64,000 nt of DNA from Pseudofabraea citricarpa (GCA_029641185.1 JAPWGK010000022.1:682001-746000), one strand, 5' to 3'; shown: positions 1 to 12,715, counted from the first letter of the stretch. Notes: a model not told the origin generated them from the letters alone. Numbers and translations are program-made.

Positions 1-2533
1 ATGATGGAAGTCATGTTGTGCATTGATGGGAAAGTTTGGCAGAAGAGGCTTGTGTGTTTTGATGAACTGCTGTTCTAGGAAGTTGATTTATTTCGAGGGT
101 GCGCAGCCTTATGCTGTCCAACAGGTAGTGAATATGTGCCACGTGATAATGTAGGTCGACAAACAGGTTGCAGGCAATGATGGGTGCTTAGATTACTGTT
201 GCTTAATGGTGAGGCTAATTCTTTGGGATTTGAATAATTCCGTTTTTGCTCCCGAATTTCGTCAAGATAAACTAGGTTCTCTGTAGCTTCTATTGTATCA
301 GTATTTTGTCATCATATCCTCAATAGCTAGTAACAACGTTTTGTATATATATATCTAAGTAACGAAGACATAGCATTGAGTGGACGATAGGCAGAAGCTT
401 ACTGTTGAGTGTATCTAAACACAGCGGCTATATTCTACAAATACATGGACACCACTTGTGATCAAAGATGGCCTTTCCTAGTAACGCACATGCTACGTTG
501 ACTAGATCAAAACTCCTTATGCCACTGATGCATCTTCTGCTATCTATTTCAAGCCTGCACGTCTTCAAATAGTATTCATCTTTCCTACAGACAAAAATAG
601 ATCTTGCTATCACTCTCGCAGTGCCACAATTAGTATCATCCTCCAAATACTTGCCCGAGCTAATGGTAGGCGTGTTGGAAATATCATCCTCTTGATTATA
701 TCTTTACTTTCAGATGTTACTTGATAGCAAAACGGTTAAGGAATACGCTAACAGCAAAGAAATATAACATTTGTGGTTACCCAGGTACCTAGGTAGGTAC
801 AGTAAACAACCCAGCGGATTTAGAAATAACTAAAATGTAACTCATGGAAACGTTCCAAACGATCCGGGTTTCAGTTTAAACTTCTAATTTCATTTATTTC
901 ATCTCATTCTCACATATAATGAAACCATCATTTTTCATCCAGAAAGCCACAAGCGTTGGTCACTTATTAACAAAGCATCACGTGGTCTGCTTAAAACCCA
1001 GTGCGATGATCGGCAGGTACCAGACAACCTTAGCATCAACAACCACGATCATAGTCCTGCAACCATTACCATAGCCCACAAGAAGACACAGACAACCAGG
1101 CTCGTGGTTCAGTGTCAGGGTGGCATGAACGCCCTGACTTGGTAGTTCCTTTCCTTTAGCCTCCCCTCATGAGCTCTCACCGAGTACGCCTCAAAGGGAG
1201 AATCTCGTTGTGGCAAGACCTTCGGATCAGGCATAGCCGCAGAGTTTCCATTACAACCACATCATGGATGGAATACCAAATCTTTGAATGAGCCAAAGTC
1301 AAATATATTAAATCCTCAGCCACATGATCCAACATATTTCACGCCTCCAGCGAGGAACAATTGGTAGTCTGCTCGCTTCTCGTTTGGAGGCAAGCGGTGA
1401 AGTAGCAACTACAATAGAAATACAATCTTTCTCGCTCGGACGAACTTTGATCAAGCCCAATGGGTTAGCTCAATCTTCAATATGCAAATGTCTTCGTCTA
1501 GTGAACGGACAACGCCGACCATGCTTTCCCCAGACCTTGGGACACCGAGTCAAGCTCTTTAGTTTACCCTGGGCATGCAGTCAATCTTCTCCAGCGGGGA
1601 ACCAAGCATTTTGGAGTCTCTTAGGGGTTTGGTGATAACGTCTTTCAATTTGGGGAGCTCCACTGCAGCTACACTGCAGCACGGAGATCTATACAATCAT
1701 ATATTCGACAATCTACCTAGCCAAATCTTCGTTGAGATTCTTTCGGATGCTTTTAGTGGTGTAATGAATAAGAGCTCGTTTTACTTGAAATTTTCTTTTT
1801 ATGTGTCTCATTCTCAGTGGCATTTTCAGTGGCACTTTAAGGTTTTCTGCTTTGAATCTGGGAGGAGAAAAATACCAAAATGTATTCTCTCTTTAGGTCA
1901 TGTGACGAGCACAGGATCTAGACCCAGCCCAAAAGTATCCTTCAGGCGGCGACCCGACTCACTGGATATTTTCCGGTGTTATGAGGATTTACAACATAAT
2001 CGTCGTCTTCCAAGTGTGAGATGAAGAAACTTCATGTCCTTTCTTAGCTTGAGTTGCCGAGTACCATCAGTATCAAGGTTTGGCTGTCCCGTGGATAGAG
2101 ATTCCTTTCATTACGTTTCTACGCCAAACTGGAGACTGCGATGCTCTTTCTAACTTATTCGGTGTTGACAACCTACAATGCCTCCTGTATCTCCAATGCC
2201 CTGAACGCTTTGGCCTTTTCTTCTCTTCTTAAAGTTTAAGCTTAAATGGTTTGCAAGTAGATGAGTATCACAGTTGTAATACTCCTCTATGGTCTTGGTA
2301 TTTCGATATTCTGTACGGTGAGAAGGTCACTTTGCAAAATCTCATGATATTTTACTTCTCAAGGTGGTCGAGACCTCAAAGTAGTGCTTCCACATCATCT
2401 TGGCTACATTAGCAATGAGAAAATCTCACCGGGTATGCTGTGAAGATTCTCACGAGGTTGCTTCATGGCTTCAAGATACCGCATGATGAGAATTTCGTGT
2501 TGGAAAGACCAGATTTGAGCAGTAAATAATTAC
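1..2533. other. Long spacer with no supported gene
   Basis: The open frames here are short, overlap on both strands and show no recognisable motif. The longest plus-strand frames (1324-1635 and 1575-2024) have no domain-like pattern and no convincing splice partners. A 72-codon minus-strand frame at 428-646 could be a small orphan but nothing supports it beyond being open. The right end is presumably the promoter of the carbonic anhydrase gene. Confidence 0.5.
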
Positions 2534-2540
2534 TATAAAG
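2534..2540 (+). promoter_or_regulatory. TATA-like box of the carbonic anhydrase gene
   Basis: TATAAAG lies 122 nt upstream of the start codon at 2662. It is followed by a CA- and CT-rich leader without ATG, typical of fungal 5' UTRs. The call rests on position and sequence only. Confidence 0.4.
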
Positions 2541-2661
2541 AAACCCGCACAGCTGTCTATTTCAAAATCAAATCATCATCTCTCAAGCTTCTCTTTCATC
2601 ACAATCATCAAACAATCACTCTACAAAAGTCCAAGATCTAAGCATCCTTCACCTTCTCAAA

Positions 2662-3614
2662 ATGTCTCTCTCAAAGATCGTTATTCTTATCACCAGTCTT
2701 GTTACTCTACCAACTGCCTTGGCCAATTGTGCCTATGGCACACATCTATTCCCAAGACAAGCAAACACTGTTCCAATTGCCAAGTTCTCGTACGATGATC
2801 TTAATGGCCCATTGAACTGGTACAGTCTTAACAGTACTGCCAACACCATGTGTGCTAAAGGGACCCATCAAACTCCGATTGTGCTTGACTCGAGGACTCC
2901 ACTTGCTAGCACCACTGGGTGGAGCTTGACTATGACCGACTACCCAACTGGAGCCGAATTTGAAAACTTGGGCTCTACTGTCGAAGTCATAGCCAATGGA
3001 ACCTTGACAGTTGGAGCAAAGACTTTTAATCTCGCCCAATACCACTTCCACACCCCAAGCGAGCACCGTATCAACGATGAATATTTCCCTATGGAAGTTC
3101 ACTTCGTTTTCAAGTCAGCAGGTAATTAGACACAATCTTTCTCTCCATCTTTGCAATTCCGTTAACCAGTAGATAGCTGGAGAACTTACCGTGTTCGGTG
3201 TACCAATCGAGCTATGCACTACCACCGGCTGCACCGACCAATTCCTCGCAGCTTCGCTAGTAAATGTTGGAAAAATTGCCACTCCAGGCACCATCACAAC
3301 CACTGGACCTCTCAAGTTCGGTCCCCTTATCTCAAGCATGAGAGCCACCAGCTTTTATACGTATGTCCCATAATTGTTTCTATAGATCGCCCTTCCCTAA
3401 TCTTCTTCGTAGATACTCCGGCTCTTTGACCACTCCACCATGCTCCGAGGGCGTCAACTGGTTTGTCAGCTCTAAAACTCTGCCAATCGACGCTGCCACT
3501 TTCCTGAAGGTCAAGAAGGTCGTCAAATTCAACGCCCGATATACCCAAGATGTTCCAGGCAGCATCAACCTCCTGCAGAACAACGCCCAGTCTCTTGGCG
3601 CCCCCAGGGCTTGA
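2662..3614 (+). CDS. Secreted alpha-class carbonic anhydrase
   Basis: Zinc enzyme that interconverts CO2 and bicarbonate, probably secreted or periplasmic. Three exons: 2662-3121, 3177-3360 and 3413-3614, giving 281 residues. The N terminus is a hydrophobic signal peptide (about residues 1-21, ending TALA). The alpha-CA core is clear: QYHFHTPSEH and EVHF supply the three zinc histidines (H128, H130, H147), and the C-terminal YSGSLTTPPCSEGVNW motif is diagnostic of the family and is recreated by the second splice junction. The length fits the secreted fungal alpha-CAs. Several NxS/T sites (for example NST, NGT) suggest glycosylation. All donors are GTAATT or GTATGT and both acceptors are AG. 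The family assignment is firm; the physiological role (CO2 or pH sensing, or acidification outside the cell) is inference. Confidence 0.95.
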
Positions 3615-4196
3615 AAAGCCAAAGTCTATAGGTCGGATTAGAGAAATATGTGTCATAGATATTCACTGTTCAATCAAAAGGTCTAAGATAGTTATAAGCA
3701 GTGAATAGTAGGATTGTGGAGAGGGGAGTGAATGGTTATCGCCGATAACAGTTATTTGCAGCCAGGCAGGGGCAGGCTGTAATTTTTTGACTTCATTTAT
3801 TTCCCTACATAGTTTTGAAAATTCTAGGTAGAAACATCATTTCATTTGCTATCTCACTAAGTCTGAATCCCTTCGACCTTCTTTATAATTATTCAAACGT
3901 TGTAAGAATTTTTGATTTCCGATGCTCCTCTGACTCTCCCGCTCACAGGCTCTTGAACGAAAGAATATGCCCGTCTCACTCCTCCTTCACATTCTTCCAT
4001 GATGAGATCAACCCATATAGTGGTATTCTCTCAGGATTGATAAATATATGATTGGAATACTTATATCGTGATGAATGCATTTTCTCTCCTTTCTGATTCT
4101 CTGTAAAAGGGAAGCCGTAGCAATAATTTGAATTCCTCCCCAGCTAGTAAAAATTCCAAAACAACTTCCAGGTAAAGACAGACTCTATGATAACAT
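3615..4196. other. Convergent 3' spacer
   Basis: Lies between two convergent stop codons (carbonic anhydrase and kinase) and should hold both 3' UTRs. It is AT-rich, and the 78-codon frame at 3815-4051 has no recognisable feature. Confidence 0.5.
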
Positions 4197-5313
4197 TTAC
4201 GTCTTCGTGAACCAAACATCGCTCAATAAATCTTTCGCCGACGGTCTATCTCTGGGATCCATTTTCATAATCTTACAAATGAAGTCTTTATCCTCCTTGC
4301 ATACTTCTCTCTCAGTAGTGCGATGAAACCCCGTCAGCTTTGCTTGAGGCACCTGCTCCATCACATAAAGTATGACGGCAACCGTCTCTGCATCGGCAAT
4401 CTCGTCGTATTTACCGGGAAATGGTCCAAAATACTGAAACTGCCGCATTAGAATCTTCATTTCGTAGTCTTCGTGGCCGAACTTCACATCTCGTGGTCGA
4501 AAGAGATTGAAATCGCCACCGTAGATCAGACTAATAAGCTAGAGGAGAAAAGATTTCTTGTCAGCATCAACATCACTCCCAAAGAGTAGATTAGAGTGAT
4601 TACCATCGTTCCAAATGACCATATATCAGTCGCAGTAGTCCATGGAATCTGCAACAGTGCTTCTGGGCTCTTCCAGATAGGAGCACCGATGGGAGCACCT
4701 TCTTTGGCATACTCAGAGTCCACGTGATAAGTGCTCCCACAATCACCGAGCTGGATATCTGTAAACCGAATATTGCGTTTCGTATCGTTTCCATAATTTA
4801 CGAGTATATTGTCAGGCTTTATATCTAGGTGTGCGACGATTTAGTAAATGAGCAGATTTGCAGGAAAGTGTACCAATTAACTGACCTGTGTGGACATACC
4901 CATCTTCATGCAGTATGCTAAGAGCTTCTAACACTCTTTTTGATACATACTTAAGCTCATTTCGGGTCAAGGTCTTTTTCTTTGATGCACTCAAGAGGTC
5001 GTCTTGAAGGTACTTCAGAACAATGGTGATCGGATGTGGAGGGTCTTGGATTTCGTCCAGCAGGGGTCGGAGGTAAGGCGTGCGACCTTTGAACCTCCTG
5101 AGAACGTCGCGCTCATTCTCAACTCTGAAGTGTCCTTGGACACTTTTGACAATGACAGTATGCTCAGTTTTGGTTCTGTTCTATTAGTGTGAGCCACTGT
5201 GCGGGAATGTATACACACTTAGCAAACCAAACCGTGTCTTGTATTTCCTTGGTGATGATGTATCTGCCCAGATTTCCTTGCAAAACTTGTCCAACACGGA
5301 AAATAGATGGCAT
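4197..5313 (-). CDS. Divergent fungal protein kinase (HTD/DCG type)
   Basis: Four exons on the minus strand: 5219-5313, 4886-5175, 4604-4824 and 4197-4538, giving 315 residues. The protein starts MPSIFRVGQVLQG and reads straight into a kinase N lobe. Visible landmarks are the lysine strand VIVKSV, a C-helix glutamate in ENERDVL, the catalytic loop VHTDIKPDN (HTD in place of HRD), GDCGS in place of DFG, a SPE motif in place of APE, and TDIWSFGTM of subdomain IX. The glycine loop is poor (GRYIITKEIQDTVW). This pattern matches a lineage-expanded group of fungal kinase-like proteins. Asp of HTD, Asn of KPDN and the Asp of DCG are all kept, so activity is possible. The substrate is unknown. Junctions such as the one recreating VHTD-IKPDN support the splice model. 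Confidence 0.85.
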
Positions 5314-6205
5314 GGTGCGTATGTTGAATGAACAAGAAGAAAGGCTGTCGCAGCTTCAAAACGAGAGAATGAGATGCGATTCTCGATGATATAAGAATCC
5401 CCTGGTTCAGCAGCTAGCCTTAATGGGGCTAGCGCCATCTCGAAGCGCCGAAGACATCGTACGCTATCAAACTAGCAACAAGGGGAATCAGTAAGGATAG
5501 TACAAATGTTTCCTATCAGATATAATTTTCATGTAAGAATCCAGCTAGTAAAACTGCCCAAGGCATTCAAATCCAAAGCAATCAGCCCGCATGGCTCTTA
5601 ACGAAGCAAGGGCGACAAAGTCAAACAAAGCCGCGAAATATCACCTGACGATGATCTTGAAAGAAGTATCTCAGAAGCTGGATAGGACTAAGCCAACCAA
5701 CCATACGTTTTACCGCTGCAGTGGAGATCGTAAAAGTGGAAATTACCAACCGAGCTACAGGCTACCGCACCAGGTGACAGTCTTGAGTCGTCGCTTATTC
5801 GTGTACTTGAGGGATATTTCAAGGGTGTTTGCTGCTGGCTTAAAATCCTGGCGGTTTTGACCATCGTGGCCGCCTTGCTGCGCCCAAGTCCAACATCGAG
5901 AGTATTTTTAATCTTCTTTTGTTGGATGGCTTCATCACCAAGGACCACATCTCAACTGTTATCCAACCGACTAAGCGCTGTTCTAATTCCGTGTGGACTT
6001 GGTTGACAGCAGTTAGCAGACCGAGCGGAAACAATTATGCGCAGTGATGAAATCCATAAAAGCCAGGGAATTTCCCTCTGCATTGATGATTCTACATCAT
6101 CGCAAAACACTTCCCTTACATGTCCGCACATTTCATTCAACACCCACGTTATATCACACTCGACACATTGTTTACATTCTCACTAGTCTTTCTCATCCTT
6201 GTTAA
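5314..6205. other. Spacer with possible decayed coding remnant
   Basis: Divergent spacer between the kinase and the small gene at 6206. Overlapping minus-strand frames between 5688 and 6143 look faintly protein-like across shifted frames (for example GDEAIQQKKIKN and VNQVHTELEQRL), which could be a broken old gene. No product can be named. Confidence 0.3.
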
Positions 6206-6566
6206 ATGTCTTACAATCGAATTCTCCAGAAGAAAGTCGTGGGATCTGTTATAAAAGATGGAAAGCAACTCACATTGTCTGCGGCGACGAGAACGTCTCT
6301 CTGGACACGTCCCGAATCTATGGCCGACAAGGTTGGCGCTCTGTTGACCACTTCGATTTCGAATTTTGAAGGAGAGTTACCTGAAGATACTCAAGAAATT
6401 TGTTCTCGGTAACTCATATATTCTCTATGCCTTACTTGTGTTTGACTAACTGTATTTTAGAGAGGGCGATCACACAAGTGAAGCAGACCAACGTGAGCAT
6501 ATTACAGTTGTCTGTATCAATTCAAAAGGGGAAGCAAAGACACAACATATTCCAGTAAAGAAGTAG
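6206..6566 (+). CDS. Small orphan protein, two exons
   Basis: Exons 6206-6408 and 6461-6566 encode 102 residues. The intron has a GTAACT donor, a TGACTAAC branch-like box and a TTTTAG acceptor, and the reading frame continues cleanly to a stop. The product is hydrophilic with no signal peptide or membrane segment. It begins MSYNRILQKKVVGSVIKDGK and ends in a short strand-like ITVVCINSKGEAKTQ. I do not recognise a family. The clean intron and preserved frame favour a real gene over chance. Confidence 0.5.
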
Positions 6567-8274
6567 GAGGAGGCTCTTTTCTTATGCTAAGAAAATTTGT
6601 ACCTTAACATATGACACGTATTGAAACAACATGGGAGGAGCACATCTCAATTAGTTTACTGAGTCAACAGTTGATGTTATCTGAGCTTTGGAATTTGAAC
6701 AAACGCTATCTTCGTGTGCTTGAATAAATAGCTTCAGAGAATAGAACTTGAGAGTGCGTGAAACTAGCCTGAAAATTTAGCAATTCTTTGATACTTTACA
6801 ATTGAAATACTTCACGCGTATGAGGGATGATTTGGCAAGCAATGGATGCAGTTGTTTCGTATTTTGAATGACATCATGTAAAAATTTTGCCGCGTGTGCC
6901 ACATTGCTTAATGATAGTCATTGTTCTTGGACTATCTTAGGTAGGATGTTCGGTATACCTAATTTCTCAAGCCGTGTACAAATCCTGCCTATTCTCAAGC
7001 GCCATCCATTTATTCTAGTAGCCTAGAAAATAAATGTTACGCTATTACTCCTACCCAAGATATGAAAATAAACACAGATGTAGAAACCGAACAAAGAGAA
7101 AAGTCTTGCACTAATAACGTCGCAGAAATACCGTGTATAATAGACCTCAGCGGGATGGATTTATATACTATAGCTCACCTGTGGAGTGACCTAAGGTAGA
7201 GTTACCGCAGGTTTACAATTTAACGATACACACTCTGGATGCTAAATAGACTTAATTAATCGGATACCTAAAATTCACAAGCATTTCTTCTGCTATATAA
7301 AACTCATTGCATTTTTACAAGATATATACAGTGTCCCTGAAAACATGTTGAATTAGAATCCTACTCCCGAGAAGTCACATGGTCCATATAACTGGGTTTG
7401 TCCTGTTCAATGGTTCCTCGAGCTATAGAAGCTCTGCAATCTTAACAACTAGCTCTCCACTCGTACACAATTACAACTTGTTGTTTGAATACATGATATT
7501 CACCATGTCGTAAGACCCTTTAATAACGTATTGAATCTTCTTAATTCACGTTTGTCTTAACCTACTCCTTGCTCAAAATTTAGCTGAGTTACATTTTGAA
7601 TTAAAAGGTCCAACTGTTATTAGTCGTGTTTATCTAAATGCTTTATTTTTCTAATAGCAAGTTTAACCTCTTTTGACAGGCATCATGACTTGATCTATTC
7701 TTCTTGTGTCTTTTAATTGTTAGGATAAATTGTATGAAATCATGAATTAAATTGAAACTTTTATCAATACTACAATAAGTCTTTTCTTTTTGTAGTTCCC
7801 TTCTTCCTCCTCTAATGTACACACCAAACGCAGACCAGCCTCGCTTTTGAAATAAATCAGCTAACCTTTCTTGTTGTAGTCTAATGTCCCCAACAGATGT
7901 ATATTATTAGAATTTTTAAGTAATGCAATTCTCACATCTATCCAGAATTAGAAACCGTCCAGTGCTCTAATATGAAATTTTAGCAATCCTATCTAGTATT
8001 CTCTAAGAAACGCAGCCCCAAAGAGTTATGATCAATCACTTTAGTAAGGGCCTGGTGGATATTGCGCTTATTGTTAAAACCCGAGCAGATCATCGCTCGC
8101 TCCTCTTCAAGGATCTAAAATGAGGACCCCGCATACAAAGGTTCGGCATTCTGGGGAAATAAGAGCCGAGGTATTTTATTAATCTCATCTCAAGAAGTCC
8201 GAGATTCTCTTTCTCATGTATCAATTTATATGAGCAGATATCTCTGTTTTGGCAGCATTAACACATTTGAAAAG
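6567..8274. other. AT-rich spacer, no gene seen
   Basis: About 1.7 kb of AT-rich sequence with no open frame of note on either strand. It ends at the promoter of the broken transporter gene. Confidence 0.5.
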
Positions 8275-8998
8275 ATGCATTTGTGGACGCATAACATCCA
8301 TGGAAAAGCTCTGGTATATGCTATAACAGCGGCATCATGCCAGGCATTTCTTCTATTAGGTTATGATCAAGGTAACCAGACTTCAATCGAGGGGTCCTTT
8401 CTGAAAGGTTACTGATAAATACAGGTGTCATGGCGGGAATCATTGGTGCTGATAATCGATTCGGGAGGGACTTCAACAATCCCAATGCAGCCATGCAAGG
8501 CAATATTACCGCCATCTACGATATCGGCTGTGTGTTAGGCTCAATTGTGTGTTATTTATTGGAGAGCGTTTTGGTCGTCGAACTATGTTGTTATGAGGAG
8601 GGTTTATCATGATTCTCGGTGCTGCAATCCTGGCTTCATCGACCACTATTGCACAATTGATCGTGGGCCGAATCGTGACGGGCATCGGTAATAGAATGAA
8701 CTCTTCGACAGCGCCAGTCTATCTTAGTGAATGCGCCCCGGCCGATATTCGAGGAGCTCTTGTGACGTTACAAGGAACGGTGACTATTCTTGGTGTCGTT
8801 ATCTCGTACTAGTAAGTCTCATCCGACGAACTTCGAATATCCTGCCCGCAACTATCATCTAACATATCTGAGCAGGTTGGATTATAAGACTAGTGTCTAT
8901 AAAACATCTTTCCAATAGCGATTCCCTCTAGTATTTCAAGCTGTTTTCGCTATCTTCCTTATCCTTCAGATTATCGGCCTTCTAGAAACACCCTAATA

Positions 8999-9006
8999 GC
9001 TGGTTC
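8999..9006. repeat. Target site duplication, left copy
   Basis: GCTGGTTC directly abuts the left inverted repeat. It matches the right copy GCTGGTTT except for one C to T change. Confidence 0.75.
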
Positions 9007-9029
9007 TAGACTTTGGTATAGGTACCTAT
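9007..9029 (+). repeat. Left terminal inverted repeat
   Basis: Begins TAGACTTTGGTATAGGTACC and continues three more bases (TAT). Its only difference from the right repeat is T instead of C at position 8. Confidence 0.85.
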
Positions 9030-9136
9030 AGGTCGGGTTTTATTATTTTAAAATAACCTATAGGTACCTATAAGGTAGGTTATAATTTTTAGGAAAAACC
9101 CGACCTATAGGGCGGGTACCTATAGATACCTATAGT
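9021..9136. repeat. Left subterminal motif cluster
   Basis: Repeated ACCTATAGG and GGTACCTATAG words in both orientations, forming several small palindromes such as CCTATAGG. These GC-bearing blocks stand out from the AT-only interior. Arrays like this are typical transposase binding regions in several DNA transposon families; that role is inferred here. Confidence 0.6.
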
Positions 9137-9289
9137 ATTATACTAATTAGTATAATAATTACTTAAAAATATAACTTAGATATAAAAAAGAGAGTAATTT
9201 ATTTCTAGTATATTTTATTAGTTTAACTAAGCTAAAATATAGTTATTACTCCTAAGTAATCTAATTTTCTTTATTATTAACTTATAGCC

Positions 9290-9440
9290 TCTTATTCTTA
9301 TTATTCTTATTATTCTTCTTATTCTTCTTATTCTTATTATTCTTATTATTTTTATTATTCTTATTATTTTTATTATTCTTATTATTCTTATTATTCTTAT
9401 CGTTTTTATTATTTTTCTCGTTTTTATTATTATTATAATA
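9290..9440. repeat. TTA/TTC low-complexity tract
   Basis: Runs of TTATTC, TTATTA and TTCTTA for about 150 nt inside the element. This may be an ancestral triplet run that RIP then simplified. Confidence 0.6.
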
Positions 9441-12400
9441 ATTAGGATCTTAATTATTAAAATTAGATAGATTATTATTATAATTAAAGTAAGATTCTTA
9501 ATAATTTTACTTAGAATAATAATTTAGAGATTAAACTAAAGATAAAATTAGAGAATATAAATTATTATTAGATAGATTATTATTTTAAGATAATAGTCTA
9601 GAAATAATACTTAGTTATTTAATTATTATAAGATTAATATAAAAATAACTTATAAAAAAGAAAGATTATAAAAATATTTATTTAGTAAATATATTCTTAG
9701 CTTAATAAAAGAGTTAAACTAAGTATAAGTAATATTATAATAAGTAAGTTATCTAGTAGATAATATAACTTATTATTAAGTATTATTTTTACTAATAATA
9801 AGAGTATAATTAGGATTATAATAAGATTTAGGTATATAACTAAAAAGAGATTAACTAAGATTATTATAAGATTAATATTAACTTACGTCTTAATATTATT
9901 TTTATTAAGACTAAAGAAGCTAGTTATATTCTTATAAAATTAATATAATATCTTTATATTCTTTTATATAATTATAATATATTTAGTATAAATTATAAGA
10001 AAGTTAATATCTAAGAATAAGTTAATAATTAATTATTATAAAGATTAGTAAATAAAAAAGCTTACTTTTAAATTTTATAATAAATATAATTTTAGTAGCC
10101 TCTTATATTATCTTAAGTATAATATATTATATATAATAACTAGGATAAATATCTTTTATAATTTCCCTAATAATTCTCTAAAATAAAAGTTAAAAGAGAA
10201 AAAGATTATATAATCTTTAATATTAATAGATATTATAAAAAGTAATAATTATAATTATATTAGTAAAAATAATAATTAAAATAATAATTAACTTATTTTT
10301 AGACTTCTAATAATAAGACTTTTTAATTTTTAGGGTTATAAGAATTATTTTACTACCTAGAATAATTTTATAAGATATTTTAGTAGTTATATATTTTTTA
10401 TATATAATAGCTTTTATAGCTTTTAATATCTTTAGTTTATAATATATTATAATACTAGAGAGAATTAATATAATAATTAATATATTATTAATTAGGAAGT
10501 AATATATTATAATAATATAAAGAAAGGTTTATAGTTATTAAGAGGTTATATAATTAAGATAATATTATTAATAGTAATAATAGGAAAAGTAAAGAAAAAT
10601 ACGCTAAAATTATAGATAATAATAATTATCTAATTAGCTTATATAAAATATATATTTTACTTTTTACTTATAATAATCTTAATATTCGAATCTTAATCTT
10701 ATAATTATTATAACTTTATATTATAATTTAGTAATTATACTTATTAGTATCTTACTTTAATATCTACTTTATATTAATTATTATACTAATTAATATTAGT
10801 AATAATATCTTCTAATCTTATATCTTAATAATATAACCTAAAATATAAGATATTAATAAAGCTTAATAATAATTCTTATATAATAAAAGCTTATATACAA
10901 AATATTAGTCTTACTAGCTATAAAGTAATAATTAATAGGATAAAAAAAGTAGATATAACTACTAAGACGTATACTAGAAAGAAGCTTAAATTAACTCCTA
11001 GTTTTTAAGCTACTTTAGATATAAGAAAGAAGGCTTTTTTAGACTAATATAACTAGAATATCTAAAATAATTAATAAGTTTATAGTAATTATTATAATAA
11101 TTAATACTAATATAAATAAGAATTTATAAAGGAAAATATATATTATTATTAATCTAAGATTTAGTTAGATTTATTTATAATAATATAAATATAATTATTC
11201 TAAACCTAAGGGCTAATAAAAATTAGGAGAATAATACTAGTAATAATAATAAAAAGAATCGTATTTATTAAGTAAATAAAGCAAATAACTTTATTATACT
11301 AAAGAATAAAGAAAAATTAGATAAAAATATTTTATCTAAAAAAGATAACTTAGTAATTTTATTTCCTAACTCTAAAATTATATTATATTAATCTTTATAC
11401 TAGTTATTCGCCTATTAAGTAGTCTACTTATAATAACTTTACTAGGATAAAATATATAAAAGCTTTTCCTAAAAATATAAGAGTTTATTATTATAAAGTT
11501 ATTATATTCTTAACTCGTCTAGAATTTAAGTTTTATATAAATTAGTTATACGAAAAAGATACCCTAGAACTAGTAAAATAATAGCTTATAAATAAAGATT
11601 CTTTATTTTTTATAATTAAACCTAAAAATATTTTAAGATTTATTAGTATTTAGATAAATATATAACTTTCTTATAATAATCTTTATAATAATTATTAATT
11701 TATTTAGAGTTAATATATATAATTTCTTAGTAAAAAGCTTTTTTATAAGTAATAAAAAAGCGATTATAATAAATCTTTTATCTTAAGTACCTAAAGTAAT
11801 TAAGAATAATAAAAATCTAAACTAATTATAATTACTAGGTTTTATTTTTATATAATCGGACGATTTAATATAAGATATAATAATTCTAAAAGATAATAAA
11901 AGATTTTAATAAGCTTTTATAATAATATAATATAAAGTTCCTTAGTTCTTAATTCTTTTATTCTTTAAATTAATTAAAAAAAAAAAAATTTTTTATATCT
12001 TAGATTATTAATTAAAAGATAATAAACTTTATAGTAATAAAAAACCCCGATTTATAATAGATTATTATAAGATTAATATAATAAGTAATATATTTTATAT
12101 AATTATAAAAGTTATTTTTCTTTAAAATTAAATAAATACTAATAAATCTATAACTTTAGTAATAAATTTTCTTAATAAGTATAATTATATAACTAAAAAG
12201 CTAAGAATTATCTTATTTTATTTTATAATCTATAAAATAATTCTAAGTTAAGATTAGTTAGTTATTTAAATAATTATATTTTCTATTATTAAGAAATATT
12301 ACTTAGTAATTATAATATTTCTAATACTTAATTCGAATTTATAAAAATAAATTTTTACTCGAACTTTAATTAAAGTTTTAAGTATAAGCTAGAATATTTT

Positions 12401-12602
12401 ACTAATAAGTAATATAATTATTTCTTATATTTTTACTTACTTAGTTATAAATAAATCCTTATTTTTCGTATTTATTATTTTATAATCTTATAATTATTTA
12501 TTTTTATCTAAATTTTATTCTAAGTAGAAATAATAGGAGATAAGATATTTAAGTAGCTAATATTAGTTATAAGAATTTTAAGAAATTCTTTTATTAGTTA
12601 TT

Positions 12603-12715
12603 ATTATTACTTTTATTTTAAATTATTACTTTTATCTTAAATTATTACTTTTATCTTAAATTATTACTTTTATCTTAAATTATTATTTTTATCTTTAATT
12701 ATTACTTTTACTTAT
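12603..12715. repeat. 19-bp tandem repeat, about six copies
   Basis: The unit ATTATTACTTTTATCTTAA recurs exactly every 19 nt (ATTAC or ATTAT cores at 12606, 12625, 12644, 12663, 12682 and 12701), with small differences in the outer copies. A period of 19 is not a multiple of three, so the tract is unlikely to be old coding sequence. Confidence 0.75.

Noticed and set aside
1324..2024. Plus-strand frames of 103 and 149 codons
   Set aside because: They overlap each other in different frames and show no domain, signal peptide or splice logic.
9007..9029. TA dinucleotide duplication as in Tc1/mariner (Fot1-type) elements
   Set aside because: A TA-only duplication would not explain the extra 8-bp repeat GCTGGTT(C/T) on both sides; treating TA as part of the TIR fits the gene continuity.
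9290..9440. TTA/TTC tract as a candidate minisatellite origin or coding repeat
   Set aside because: Best explained as a triplet run simplified by RIP inside the transposon.
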